Assembly (NCBI GenBank): GCA_937891565.1
Contig: CALAHA010000073.1
Span: 1-11,067, forward strand
Direction of reading: 5' to 3'
Origin: an uncultured Ilumatobacter sp.
Lineage (GTDB): Bacteria > Actinomycetota > Acidimicrobiia > Acidimicrobiales > Ilumatobacteraceae
Length of the DNA: 11,067 bases
Part shown: positions 1-5,578 of the stretch, one piece after another
Layout: the number at the start of each line of letters is the position of its first letter
Position numbering within the stretch: position 1 is the stretch's first letter
The notes under the pieces: generated by a model
What the model was told of the DNA's origin: nothing
Database searches by the model: none
What the model saw: only the letters and a program-made list of their open reading frames with translations
Translations under genes and position numbers: made by a program

Positions 1-242
1 GTGCAATGGTCAATGAAATCACCGACCTCCAGCGTTGTGCACCGTGGGCTGTGGAGGCGGTGTCAATTCCGTTGCTTGCAATGGGTGGCGAACTCGGCCG
101 GCCCCACCACCAGCGTGGCATGCAGTGGCTCAGCGAGCAGATCGCATCGGCCAGCTACGTCCGCCTCCACGGTGCCGGCCACGCAGCGCCCAACACTCAC
201 CCGGTCGAGTTGGCGATGCTGGTCACCGATTTCTGCACCTGA
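1..242 (+). CDS. Alpha/beta hydrolase fold protein, C-terminal part (5' truncated)
   Basis: The reading frame is open from the first bases of the window (codons begin at base 3) and ends at TGA 240-242, so the start lies upstream. The visible ~79 residues match the last part of an alpha/beta hydrolase. A strand-like segment 'VSIPLLAMGGELG' is followed by a helix, then by 'SYVRLHGAGHAAPNTHP'. In this family a His in a G-x-G-H or similar motif, after a 'hydrophobic-x-G' strand, is the catalytic-triad base; here it is the CAC codon at 180-182. The terminal helix 'VELAMLVTDFC' is also typical. The nucleophile elbow lies outside the window, so substrate and subfamily cannot be assigned. The ATG at 6-8 is internal and not a credible start, because the remaining piece could not fold as a hydrolase alone. 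It converges with the MFS gene on the other strand across a 64-base gap. Confidence 0.72.
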   Translation, partial: AMVNEITDLQRCAPWAVEAVSIPLLAMGGELGRPHHQRGMQWLSEQIASASYVRLHGAGHAAPNTHPVELAMLVTDFCT

Positions 243-301
243 GCGATGTGCGTCGTCAAACGCCGTCGACGGGCCACGACCTTGCTGGCCGCCCGAGCAG
301 G

Positions 302-317
302 GCCGGTCAGAACCGGC
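302..317. repeat. Perfect 6-bp inverted repeat at the MFS stop codon
   Basis: GCCGGT (302-307), loop CAGA (308-311) and ACCGGC (312-317) form a perfect GC-rich hairpin with a 4-base loop. The stop codon of the minus-strand transporter (307-309) falls across the junction of one arm and the loop. The site lies where the plus-strand hydrolase and the minus-strand transporter converge, so it could help end transcription or protect a 3' end. There is no run of T on either side, so it is not a standard intrinsic terminator. Confidence 0.35.
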
Positions 318-1479
318 GGCTGAGCATAAAACAGGTTGCCGCAGCGATGGCCGCCGCGGCGGACAGGGCAGCGGTGCCAGCGATTCCGTGGATGCCGTAA
401 AGCCAGCCGCTGAGAATTGTTCCGCTACCACGGGCCAGTGTGCCGACGGCGTTGCCGACAGCGAGCGTCGAACCGCGTGCTTCGGGCATCGCTTCGCTGA
501 CGAGCGAGAGTGACGTGACGAACCCGTACTCGAAGCCAATCAGCAGCATGAGGATCCCTATCACACCAATGGCAAGGCGATCATCGGCACTCAGCATCAC
601 GGCCAGGCCGCAGGCCAACACGACGAGGCCACCAAGTGCCGATCGCATCTTGCCGATGCGATCGGCAAGGGCCGCCGACCCGCCGCTGGCAATGAGTTCG
701 AAGGCGCCGAAGCCCATAACAATGAGGCCCAACCCTCCGGTTGACACCCCGAACTCATCGTTGAGCCACGAGCCCGAGATGACAAACACCGACAGGCCTG
801 CCATTGCCATCGTTGCTGACCCGATCACGACGAGCCAGGCCCGCAGTGTGAGGCGGGTGGCACCGGCGGCGGCTGACTCGGCCTGTTTCGTGCTGGGACC
901 CGCAACGGGCAGCGTCAACGCAACGAGCAACGCTGCAACTGTGCAGCCGACAGCCATAAAAACGAACGGCGCTCGCCAGCCTCCGAAGTTGATCAGTACG
1001 GCCACGATTGGCCCGCCGATCAGAAGTGCGAATGCCCAAGATGTTTCGAAGATGCCGATCGATCGAGCCCGCCGGCTGTAGTGAACGCGATGGCTGATCC
1101 AGGCATGACCGCCAACGGTGAAGTGAGCGACGCCAAGGATCAACATGGCGAATGCGATCGCGAAGGTCCAGATCGAACCACCGAGGGCGATCACCGACGA
1201 CAGCGCGATCGCTGACAGTCCTCCAATCATGACGAGTCGTTCACGGCCGCGGTCGAGTTGCTTGCCGATGGCCATTGTCGACAGGCCTGCGGCTTCGCCG
1301 AGGCCAAGCACCGTGGTCAGCTGTGTCGTCGAGACGCCAAATGCCCGCTCGAGCGTCGGCAGGAAGGGGGGAATCCACCGCAGTGCAGTGTTTGCCATTG
1401 CCTTGGCGCCGGTGAGGCAGGCCAGGGTCGACCGATCGAGTTTGCCGACGTCAGCCCGCTCGGTTGTCGGTGTGATCAC
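307..1479 (-). CDS. Major facilitator superfamily (MFS) transporter, substrate unknown
   Basis: A 390-residue, strongly hydrophobic protein of normal length for a 12-helix MFS permease in the inner membrane. The loop after helix 2 carries a motif-A-like sequence 'GKQLDRGRERLVMIGG' (residues 72-87). A second, weaker copy, 'ALADRIGKMRSALGG', sits at the matching point of the C-terminal half, as expected from the duplicated six-helix architecture. A polar Ala/Gln/Glu-rich stretch around residues 195-210 fits the central cytoplasmic loop. The start is GTG (1477-1479), whose last bases overlap the stop of the upstream small membrane gene (GTGA), so the two are very likely co-translated. The family moves sugars, drugs, organic acids or metabolites by ion-coupled transport. 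Nothing here identifies the substrate, and calling it a drug exporter would be a guess. Confidence 0.88.
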   Translation of the reverse strand: MITPTTERADVGKLDRSTLACLTGAKAMANTALRWIPPFLPTLERAFGVSTTQLTTVLGLGEAAGLSTMAIGKQLDRGRERLVMIGGLSAIALSSVIALGGSIWTFAIAFAMLILGVAHFTVGGHAWISHRVHYSRRARSIGIFETSWAFALLIGGPIVAVLINFGGWRAPFVFMAVGCTVAALLVALTLPVAGPSTKQAESAAAGATRLTLRAWLVVIGSATMAMAGLSVFVISGSWLNDEFGVSTGGLGLIVMGFGAFELIASGGSAALADRIGKMRSALGGLVVLACGLAVMLSADDRLAIGVIGILMLLIGFEYGFVTSLSLVSEAMPEARGSTLAVGNAVGTLARGSGTILSGWLYGIHGIAGTAALSAAAAIAAATCFMLSRRF

Positions 1480-1784
1480 GCAGCGTCTTCGTCAAGGCGC
1501 GGGTCTTTGACCGTGATTGTTGCTCCGAAGAATGAACAGTCGGTGTCGGTGACCGTGACGTCGATGCCTATGCGTTCGAAGTTGCCCTGCACCTTGTCGG
1601 CGCAATCTTGCAGCGACGTGCGCTGCGTAAAGACGGCAAATGCCAACAGCCCCAGCACGAAGACCGTTGCGAGCTTTTGTACGATTGTCTTCATCATCCA
1701 GGCGGCGAGAAATGCCCCGACGACGAAGATGACAACGACTGCAATGGCGAGTTGCTTGGCAGTTTCCAGGGTTAAAGCGAGCAC
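1476..1784 (-). CDS. Small membrane protein with two predicted helices and a Cys-containing tail
   Basis: I do not recognise this 102-residue protein. It has two hydrophobic segments, about residues 11-30 and 37-53, separated by a short 'MKTIVQK' basic turn. A ~49-residue polar tail follows and contains C61 and C83. By the positive-inside rule the turn should be cytoplasmic, which puts both termini outside, where the two cysteines could form a disulfide; this is inference. Initiation is at GTG (1782-1784). A TAGGCT hexamer lies exactly 6 bases upstream on the coding strand and there is no Shine-Dalgarno sequence, so the transcript may be leaderless. The stop overlaps the MFS start in a GTGA junction, which suggests an accessory role to the transporter or simple coupling. 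The antisense frames over this stretch look like low-complexity shadows. Confidence 0.62.
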   Translation of the reverse strand: MLALTLETAKQLAIAVVVIFVVGAFLAAWMMKTIVQKLATVFVLGLLAFAVFTQRTSLQDCADKVQGNFERIGIDVTVTDTDCSFFGATITVKDPRLDEDAA

Positions 1785-1790
1785 TCGCCA

Positions 1791-1796
1791 AGCCTA
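1791..1796 (-). promoter_or_regulatory. Candidate -10 element for the small membrane protein/MFS operon
   Basis: On the minus strand TAGGCT is followed by six bases (TGGCGA) and then the GTG start at 1784. That spacing would place the transcription start at or next to the start codon, as in leaderless actinobacterial genes. I could not find a good TTGACA-like -35 at 16-19 bases. Confidence 0.35.
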
Positions 1797-1827
1797 GGTC
1801 TTACTGTCGAGGTGTAGGGCTGACCGA

Positions 1828-1833
1828 TACGCT
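1828..1833 (+). promoter_or_regulatory. Candidate -10 element for the DUF3151-mobA-rhodanese-rnd cluster
   Basis: TACGCT ends 8 bases before the ATG at 1842, giving a leaderless or nearly leaderless transcript. No Shine-Dalgarno sequence is visible in the 57-base divergent spacer 1785-1841, and no clear -35 either. It is back to back with the minus-strand candidate at 1791-1796. Confidence 0.3.
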
Positions 1834-1841
1834 CGTGCGCA

Positions 1842-2276
1842 ATGAGCGATATCGCGATCAACTTTTCTTCAGGCCTTCCGACAACTGTGCTGCCCGCAGC
1901 CGATCCGGTCGACTCCGCAGGGCTCGCCGCAGCGCTTGAACTGTCCAGCGACGAGCGGCGCGCAGCAGTTGCGGCTGTGGTCGCGAAGTCGCCGCGTTTC
2001 CTTGCCGGTTGGGCCGAACTGGGCGACATGGGTCGTGACACCATCGAGCGTTATGCCGCCTATCGCGTCGGCTACCACCGCGGGCTCGACACTTTGCGGG
2101 CCAACGGCTGGCGGGGGAGTGGCTACGTGCGCTGGGCTGCGCCGACCAACCACGGGTTCTTGCGGGCACTCGTTGGATTGGGCGCAATGGCAGCCGAGAT
2201 CGGCGAGCAGGATGAAGCTGAGCGGATCCACACTTTCCTGTTGCAGCTCGACCCGACCGGCGTCCCCACCGCTTGA
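1842..2276 (+). CDS. DUF3151 family protein
   Basis: A 144-residue soluble protein that I recognise as DUF3151, a family largely confined to Actinobacteria and without an established function. The family signature is clear in the middle and C-terminal parts: 'AAYRVGYHRGLDTLRANGW' (about residues 68-86), then 'APTNHGFLRALVGLG' (about 99-113) and 'EIGEQDEAERIHTFL' (about 118-132). The helix-rich layout, with Ala/Tyr and Glu-Ala-Glu repeats, resembles tetratricopeptide-like helical hairpins, which would suit protein binding rather than catalysis; that is inference. The N-terminal 'TVLPAADPVDSAGLAAAL' is the usual leading stretch of the family. The gene opens a plus-strand cluster, and mobA begins only 3 bases after its stop. 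Confidence 0.82.
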   Translation: MSDIAINFSSGLPTTVLPAADPVDSAGLAAALELSSDERRAAVAAVVAKSPRFLAGWAELGDMGRDTIERYAAYRVGYHRGLDTLRANGWRGSGYVRWAAPTNHGFLRALVGLGAMAAEIGEQDEAERIHTFLLQLDPTGVPTA

Positions 2277-2279
2277 TCG

Positions 2280-2846
2280 ATGCACGTTGCCGGAGCAGTC
2301 TTAGCTGGCGGCCAGAGCCGTCGTATGGGGCGGACCAAGGCGTTAATCGACGTCGGCGGGCAGCCGATGGCAACCCATGTTGCCGTCGCATTGGCGTCGG
2401 CTGGTTGTCGTGATGTCGTACTCGTTGGTGGCGACCCGATTGAGCTTGCTTCGCTCAAGCTTGCGGTGATTGCTGACGAATACCCCGGCGAGGGTCCGGT
2501 CGGCGGTGTACTTACGGCACTGCATCATCATCATCATCATCATCGGCGCGGAGCGGCCACCCATGTTGTGATCGCGGCGTGTGATCTGCCTGGGCTCACC
2601 GCTGGTGCCGTTCATCAAATGCTTGGCGCAGTGTCTTCTGCAACAGACGTCGTCGTTGCCATGACCGACCGGCTCGAACCTGCCTTCGCTGTGTGGAATG
2701 TGCAGACGATCGACCCAATCGAAGCAGCCTTCGAGACCGGCATCCGAGCGATGCACGACGTGCTGGCATTGTTCGAAGTCGTGACCGTCGCAATCGACCC
2801 TGGTGAGATGCGCAACATCAACCGTCCGGAGGATCTCCTGAGGTGA
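2280..2846 (+). CDS. mobA: MobA-like molybdenum cofactor guanylyltransferase
   Basis: The 188-residue protein has the whole MobA/GT-A nucleotidyltransferase signature. 'LAGGQSRRMGRTKAL' (residues 8-22) is the nucleotide-binding loop with its conserved Arg and Lys. 'DEYPGEGPVGGVLTAL' (66-81) follows, then the metal-binding 'CDLPG' (101-105), 'EPAFAVW' (133-139) and 'NINRPEDLL' (179-187). The family attaches GMP to molybdopterin to make the bis-MGD cofactor; close relatives use CTP (MocA), so the nucleotide is inferred. The length is close to the 190-200 residues usual for MobA. The ATG lies 3 bases after the DUF3151 stop without a Shine-Dalgarno sequence, so translational coupling is likely. 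Two oddities stand out: seven consecutive histidines at residues 82-88, and two TTA leucine codons (2301 and 2343) in the first 22 codons of a GC-rich gene. No MoaA-E or molybdoenzyme gene lies in the window. Confidence 0.85.
   Translation: MHVAGAVLAGGQSRRMGRTKALIDVGGQPMATHVAVALASAGCRDVVLVGGDPIELASLKLAVIADEYPGEGPVGGVLTALHHHHHHHRRGAATHVVIAACDLPGLTAGAVHQMLGAVSSATDVVVAMTDRLEPAFAVWNVQTIDPIEAAFETGIRAMHDVLALFEVVTVAIDPGEMRNINRPEDLLR
2523..2543 (+). repeat. Perfect (CAT)7 trinucleotide repeat inside mobA
   Basis: Seven uninterrupted CAT triplets in frame encode His82-His88 of the MobA-like protein, just before the strand leading to the metal-binding CDLPG. Being a multiple of three, gain or loss of units would change the protein by one His without a frameshift. 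Confidence 0.95.
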
Positions 2847-2874
2847 TCGTTACGCGACGACGGGGGTGGCCAGT

Positions 2875-2878
2875 AAGG
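2875..2878 (+). promoter_or_regulatory. Ribosome binding site of the rhodanese gene
   Basis: AAGG (within TAAGGT) ends 7 bases before the GTG at 2886, a good spacing. It supports that GTG as the start, and it is one of only two clear Shine-Dalgarno sequences in the window. Confidence 0.5.
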
Positions 2879-2885
2879 TCGCTTC

Positions 2886-3215
2886 GTGGCAATCTCGGAA
2901 ATCACGGTAGGACAACTGCACATCTTGCTCCGCGCAGATGAATCGACGCGGGTTGTCGACGTGCGTGAAATCGATGAGTGGACCAAGAGTCACATTGTTC
3001 AGGCGACGCACGTCGCCCTCGCCACGGTGCCCGATTGCCTCGATGCATTCGGCCCAGATAATGCCGAGCATCCCACCTACGTCATGTGCAAGGTCGGTGG
3101 TCGGAGCTTTCGGGCGTGCGAATACGCTGAGGCACAAGGCAAGAACGTGGTCAACGTCGCTGGCGGCATGATGGCTTGGTGGGCTGCCGGTCTCGAAACA
3201 GTAGAGGGCGCCTGA
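2886..3215 (+). CDS. Single-domain rhodanese-like sulfurtransferase
   Basis: A 109-residue protein the size of one rhodanese domain, in the manner of GlpE or PspE, with no signal peptide, so probably cytoplasmic. It shows the N-terminal 'RVVDVREIDEW' (residues 22-32), 'HIVQATHVALATVP' (36-49), the active-site loop 'CKVGGRS' (68-74) with the persulfide-forming Cys68 and conserved Arg73, and the closing 'VVNVAGGMMAWWAAGL' (88-103). The fold moves sulfane sulfur from a donor to an acceptor through a Cys persulfide. The start is GTG, supported by an AAGG ribosome site. It lies 39 bases after mobA and one base before the RNase D gene, so it is probably in the same transcript. A role in sulfur delivery to molybdopterin or tRNA is attractive from this context but not shown; cyanide or thiosulfate detoxification is equally open. 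Confidence 0.87.
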   Translation: MAISEITVGQLHILLRADESTRVVDVREIDEWTKSHIVQATHVALATVPDCLDAFGPDNAEHPTYVMCKVGGRSFRACEYAEAQGKNVVNVAGGMMAWWAAGLETVEGA

Positions 3216-3216
3216 C

Positions 3217-4452
3217 ATGGCCCGATCAGGAGTCCGCCCGGAACGTAAGAAGCAGCCCGGCGGCGGAAATGCCCCCGCCGAGATCGATTACCAGTACGTC
3301 GAAGAACAGGCCGACCTCGATGCAATCATCGACGTTCTGGTTGGCGTCGATCGATATGCACTCGATACCGAATTTCACCGCGAGCGCACCTATTTTCCCA
3401 AGCTGGCGCTCATCCAGATCGCCTGGCACGAGACCGAAGACGACGGAACAAAGACGCAGCGCATCGCCTTGATCGACCCGCTCGTCGTCGACGTCAGGGT
3501 TTTCGGCCGGGTCTTCGACACCGAAGCACTGTGCGTGATCCACGCTGCCCAGCAAGACCTCGATGTCATGATGCACTCCATTGGCTCGGTGCCGAGGCGG
3601 ATGTTCGACACCCAACTCGCGGCCGGCTTCGTCGGGTACGGCACCCCCTCGCTGGTTGCGTTGCTGCAGGGAGAAATCAACATCACCCCGGCAAAGGGTG
3701 ATCGCCTGACCGACTGGCTTCGTCGACCATTGACGGAGAACCAGTGCCAGTACGCAGCCGTCGACGTCGAGTACCTCCTTGAAGTTCACCAGCTTCTCGT
3801 GGCCAAGCTTGCCGAAGCAGGCCGGCTCGAATGGTCCGCCGATGCTTGTGAAGAACTACGCACGCGGCCCGTCAGCGGCGCGAACCCCGAAAACGCGTGG
3901 CTCCGCCTCAAAGACGCACGCTCACTCCGTCCGAGTTCGCGAGCCGTTGCACAAGCAATCGCAGCGTGGCGCGAACGGCGTGCCATGCGTGTCGATATCC
4001 CGGTGCGCCAGGTGTTGCCCGATCTCGCAATTCTTGGCATCTCACAACGCGGCCCGTCGTCGCTCAAGGAACTGAGCCAGGCCAGAGGCGTCGACGAACG
4101 TCATTCACGTGGCGGTATTGCCGAAGAGATCCTCGAAGCAGTCAAGATAGGTAAAGAGAACGATGCGCCCGAGGCGCCGAAGTCGCCCGATGACCTTGAT
4201 CGCAACCTGCGTCCGGCGGTGACGCTCGTATCGGCGTGGGTCAGTCAGCTTGCCCACGACGAAAAGATCGACAGTGTGCTCCTCGGTACCCGCGGTGACA
4301 TCGTGGCGTTCCTGCGCGGTGATGACGATGCCCGCCTTGCAAGCGGTTGGCGTGCAGCGATGCTCGGTGACGGCATCCGTGACCTCGTCGACGGCCGGGC
4401 AGGCTTGACTTTCGACGGCGAAGGCCGTCTGAAGCTGATCAGGGTCGATTGA
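3217..4452 (+). CDS. rnd: Ribonuclease D (DEDDy 3'-5' exoribonuclease with HRDC domain)
   Basis: The 411-residue length fits RNase D, which trims 3' ends of tRNA and other stable RNA precursors in the cytoplasm. All DEDDy catalytic residues are present. Exo I is 'ALDTEF' with D50 and E52, Exo II is 'HAAQQDLDVM' with D114, and Exo III is 'QYAAVDVEYL' with Y179 and D183 (the Y-x3-D pattern). An HRDC nucleic-acid-binding domain follows at about residues 235-312 ('AWRERRAMRVDIPVRQVL', then 'LKELSQARGV'). The last ~90 residues match the extra C-terminal helical region seen in this family. The N-terminal ~20 residues are Arg/Lys/Gly-rich and probably disordered. ATG 3217 lies one base after the rhodanese stop. 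The 3' end overlaps the convergent parA-like gene by 14 bases, leaving no room for a terminator between them. Confidence 0.9.
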   Translation: MARSGVRPERKKQPGGGNAPAEIDYQYVEEQADLDAIIDVLVGVDRYALDTEFHRERTYFPKLALIQIAWHETEDDGTKTQRIALIDPLVVDVRVFGRVFDTEALCVIHAAQQDLDVMMHSIGSVPRRMFDTQLAAGFVGYGTPSLVALLQGEINITPAKGDRLTDWLRRPLTENQCQYAAVDVEYLLEVHQLLVAKLAEAGRLEWSADACEELRTRPVSGANPENAWLRLKDARSLRPSSRAVAQAIAAWRERRAMRVDIPVRQVLPDLAILGISQRGPSSLKELSQARGVDERHSRGGIAEEILEAVKIGKENDAPEAPKSPDDLDRNLRPAVTLVSAWVSQLAHDEKIDSVLLGTRGDIVAFLRGDDDARLASGWRAAMLGDGIRDLVDGRAGLTFDGEGRLKLIRVD

Positions 4453-5212
4453 TCGTGCTGCGCAGCCGCGACCACAACCGATCGAACACTTCGATCGGGT
4501 CGGTTGCCCTGCTGCCGTAGGAATGGATCGGCCGGCGCTCGCCGACGGCTTGGTTGAAGATCACCCGCTGCGGGACCGCTGGTTTCCACACCGCACTCGC
4601 GCCAACGATCCGGGTCAGTTCCGCGATTCGACGTGCGGCCTCTGACGACACGGGTGGGACACGGTTGAGGATCACGCCTGACAGTTCAAGGTGCGGGTTG
4701 TGGTCATCCCACACGGTGTCGATTGCGTCGGCGACACCGCCGATGCCACGCAGGCCCAGCGCCGATGGCTCGACCACAACGAGTGCATGGCGCGCCGCAG
4801 CAAGTGCGTTGGTCGTGAGGTTGCCCAAAGACGGCGGGCAATCGATCAGTACGGCGTCGTAACGGTCGATGATGTCGACACTGAGGGCTTTGGCGAGGCG
4901 GCGGGCACGTTTCGCGTTGGGTACACCACTCTCGAGGCCCTGCAGGTCGGTTCCAGCGGGAACGACGTCGACGAACTCTGACCACCCAGACTGCTGGATC
5001 GCTCGGCTGATCGGCGTCTTGTCGAGGACATCGCTCGTTGTCACGTCAGCGGTGCCCGGATCGACCCCGAGAACCCAGGAACTCGACCCCTGCGGGTCGA
5101 GGTCGACGACGAGGACGCGGCGCCGTGCTGCACTGGCTGCCGATGCAAGGCCGAGTGTGACAGTTGTCTTTCCGACGCCTCCCTTTTGGTTCAAGACCGC
5201 AACTGTGCCCAT
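4439..5212 (-). CDS. ParA/Soj-family ATPase (no ParB partner in view)
   Basis: A 257-residue deviant-Walker P-loop ATPase from the ATG at 5212. The first residues lead straight into 'KGGVGKTT' (10-17), with the family's signature Lys10 and Lys15. Switch I follows at 'DLDPQG' (37-42) and Walker B at 'IDCPPS' (123-128). The C-terminal segment 'VIFNQAVGERRPIHSYG' (217-233) is the usual helix and turn before the end. ParA-type ATPases segregate DNA or position cell-pole and cell-division cargo. No parB gene and no parS-like palindrome were seen nearby, so this is better read as an orphan ParA than as the chromosomal segregation pair. An upstream in-frame ATG at 5260 would add 16 residues that do not belong to the fold. 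A TAATCT hexamer 7 bases before 5212 supports the shorter form. Confidence 0.88.
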   Translation of the reverse strand: MGTVAVLNQKGGVGKTTVTLGLASAASAARRRVLVVDLDPQGSSSWVLGVDPGTADVTTSDVLDKTPISRAIQQSGWSEFVDVVPAGTDLQGLESGVPNAKRARRLAKALSVDIIDRYDAVLIDCPPSLGNLTTNALAAARHALVVVEPSALGLRGIGGVADAIDTVWDDHNPHLELSGVILNRVPPVSSEAARRIAELTRIVGASAVWKPAVPQRVIFNQAVGERRPIHSYGSRATDPIEVFDRLWSRLRSTINRP

Positions 5213-5219
5213 TATTGGC

Positions 5220-5225
5220 AGATTA
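5220..5225 (-). promoter_or_regulatory. Candidate -10 element of the ParA-like gene
   Basis: On the minus strand TAATCT ends 7 bases before the ATG at 5212, so transcription could start on the A of the start codon. There is no Shine-Dalgarno sequence for this ATG. If correct, it rules out the longer start at 5260 for this transcript. No good -35 at 16-18 bases; TTGCAC occurs at 13. Confidence 0.35.
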
Positions 5226-5281
5226 CAGGTTCGTCCTGGTGCAAGCTGAGCTCGTGCCATGATTGCCCGCCGTAAACCCTG

Positions 5282-5293
5282 TACCGACCGGTA
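5282..5293. promoter_or_regulatory. Inverted repeat TACCG-N2-CGGTA upstream of the 66-residue ORF
   Basis: TACCG, AC, CGGTA form a perfect 5-bp inverted repeat. Its right end overlaps TATCAT (5292-5297), a plausible plus-strand -10 for the gene at 5336. The same arms with a 4-base spacer recur at 6333-6346. It could be an operator half-site pair for a dimeric regulator, but short repeats like this can arise by chance. Confidence 0.25.
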
Positions 5294-5323
5294 TCATTAG
5301 GGTCATTGTCAAATTTCTAGTGT

Positions 5324-5328
5324 GGGAG
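5324..5328 (+). promoter_or_regulatory. Ribosome binding site of the 66-residue ORF
   Basis: GGGAG lies 7 bases before the GTG at 5336. This well-placed Shine-Dalgarno sequence is the main sign that the short ORF is translated from that GTG. Confidence 0.5.
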
Positions 5329-5335
5329 CCCTGTC

Positions 5336-5536
5336 GTGAAGAAGGGTCGTCATCGCCGTTTCGAAGAGGCGAGAAAACTGAAGCAGTCCGGCCCGGGAGC
5401 GTTTGATCTCGGGTTTGGAGAGCGCAACCCGTCGCCGTCTCCGGACGATGCTGACTCGGGTGACGACGAGTACGCCGAGCTGGCAGCCAAGTATGGCGTC
5501 GAGTTCGACGACGAAGACGACGATCACGACGACTGA
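5336..5536 (+). CDS. Small charge-segregated protein of unknown function
   Basis: A 66-residue ORF that I do not recognise as a named family. The first ~16 residues are strongly basic ('MKKGRHRRFEEARKLK'). A Gly/Pro/Ser linker follows, and the last ~24 residues are very acidic, ending in an Asp/Glu/His run ('DDEDDDHDD'). No membrane segment, signal peptide or cysteine is present. A basic head and acidic tail of this kind could bind nucleic acid or a ribosome and self-shield, but that is only inference. Support for a real gene is the GGGAG ribosome site 7 bases before GTG 5336, the upstream TATCAT, and its neat fit between the divergent ParA-like gene and the convergent Cys-rich gene. The plus-strand frame ends 42 bases before the end of the latter. 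Confidence 0.6.
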   Translation: MKKGRHRRFEEARKLKQSGPGAFDLGFGERNPSPSPDDADSGDDEYAELAAKYGVEFDDEDDDHDD

Positions 5537-5578
5537 GCCCTGCCGGCGAAGTCGGGCAAGTCGCTGAAGTTGGTGGAG

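Noticed and set aside
63..539. 158-residue minus-strand frame and overlapping 170-residue plus-strand frame
   Set aside because: Both are low-complexity Arg/Ser/Ala-rich shadows of the hydrolase and MFS genes and have no recognisable domain.
2343..2756. Minus-strand frame containing seven consecutive methionines
   Set aside because: This is simply the (CAT)7 repeat of mobA read on the opposite strand (ATG repeats), not a real protein.
2886..3215. Altered rhodanese active-site loop
   Set aside because: CKVGGRS still meets the C-x2-G-x-R pattern with Cys and Arg present, so it is an ordinary active rhodanese loop.
5213..5260. Longer N-terminus of the ParA-like protein starting at ATG 5260
   Set aside because: The extra 16 residues precede the normal ParA start and carry the candidate -10; the ATG at 5212 fits the fold better. 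Not fully excluded.
5537..5578. Possible terminator between the 66-residue ORF and the Cys-rich gene
   Set aside because: GCCC/GGGC and TGCC/GGCA pairings exist but give only four base pairs with large loops and no T-run, so no terminator is called.
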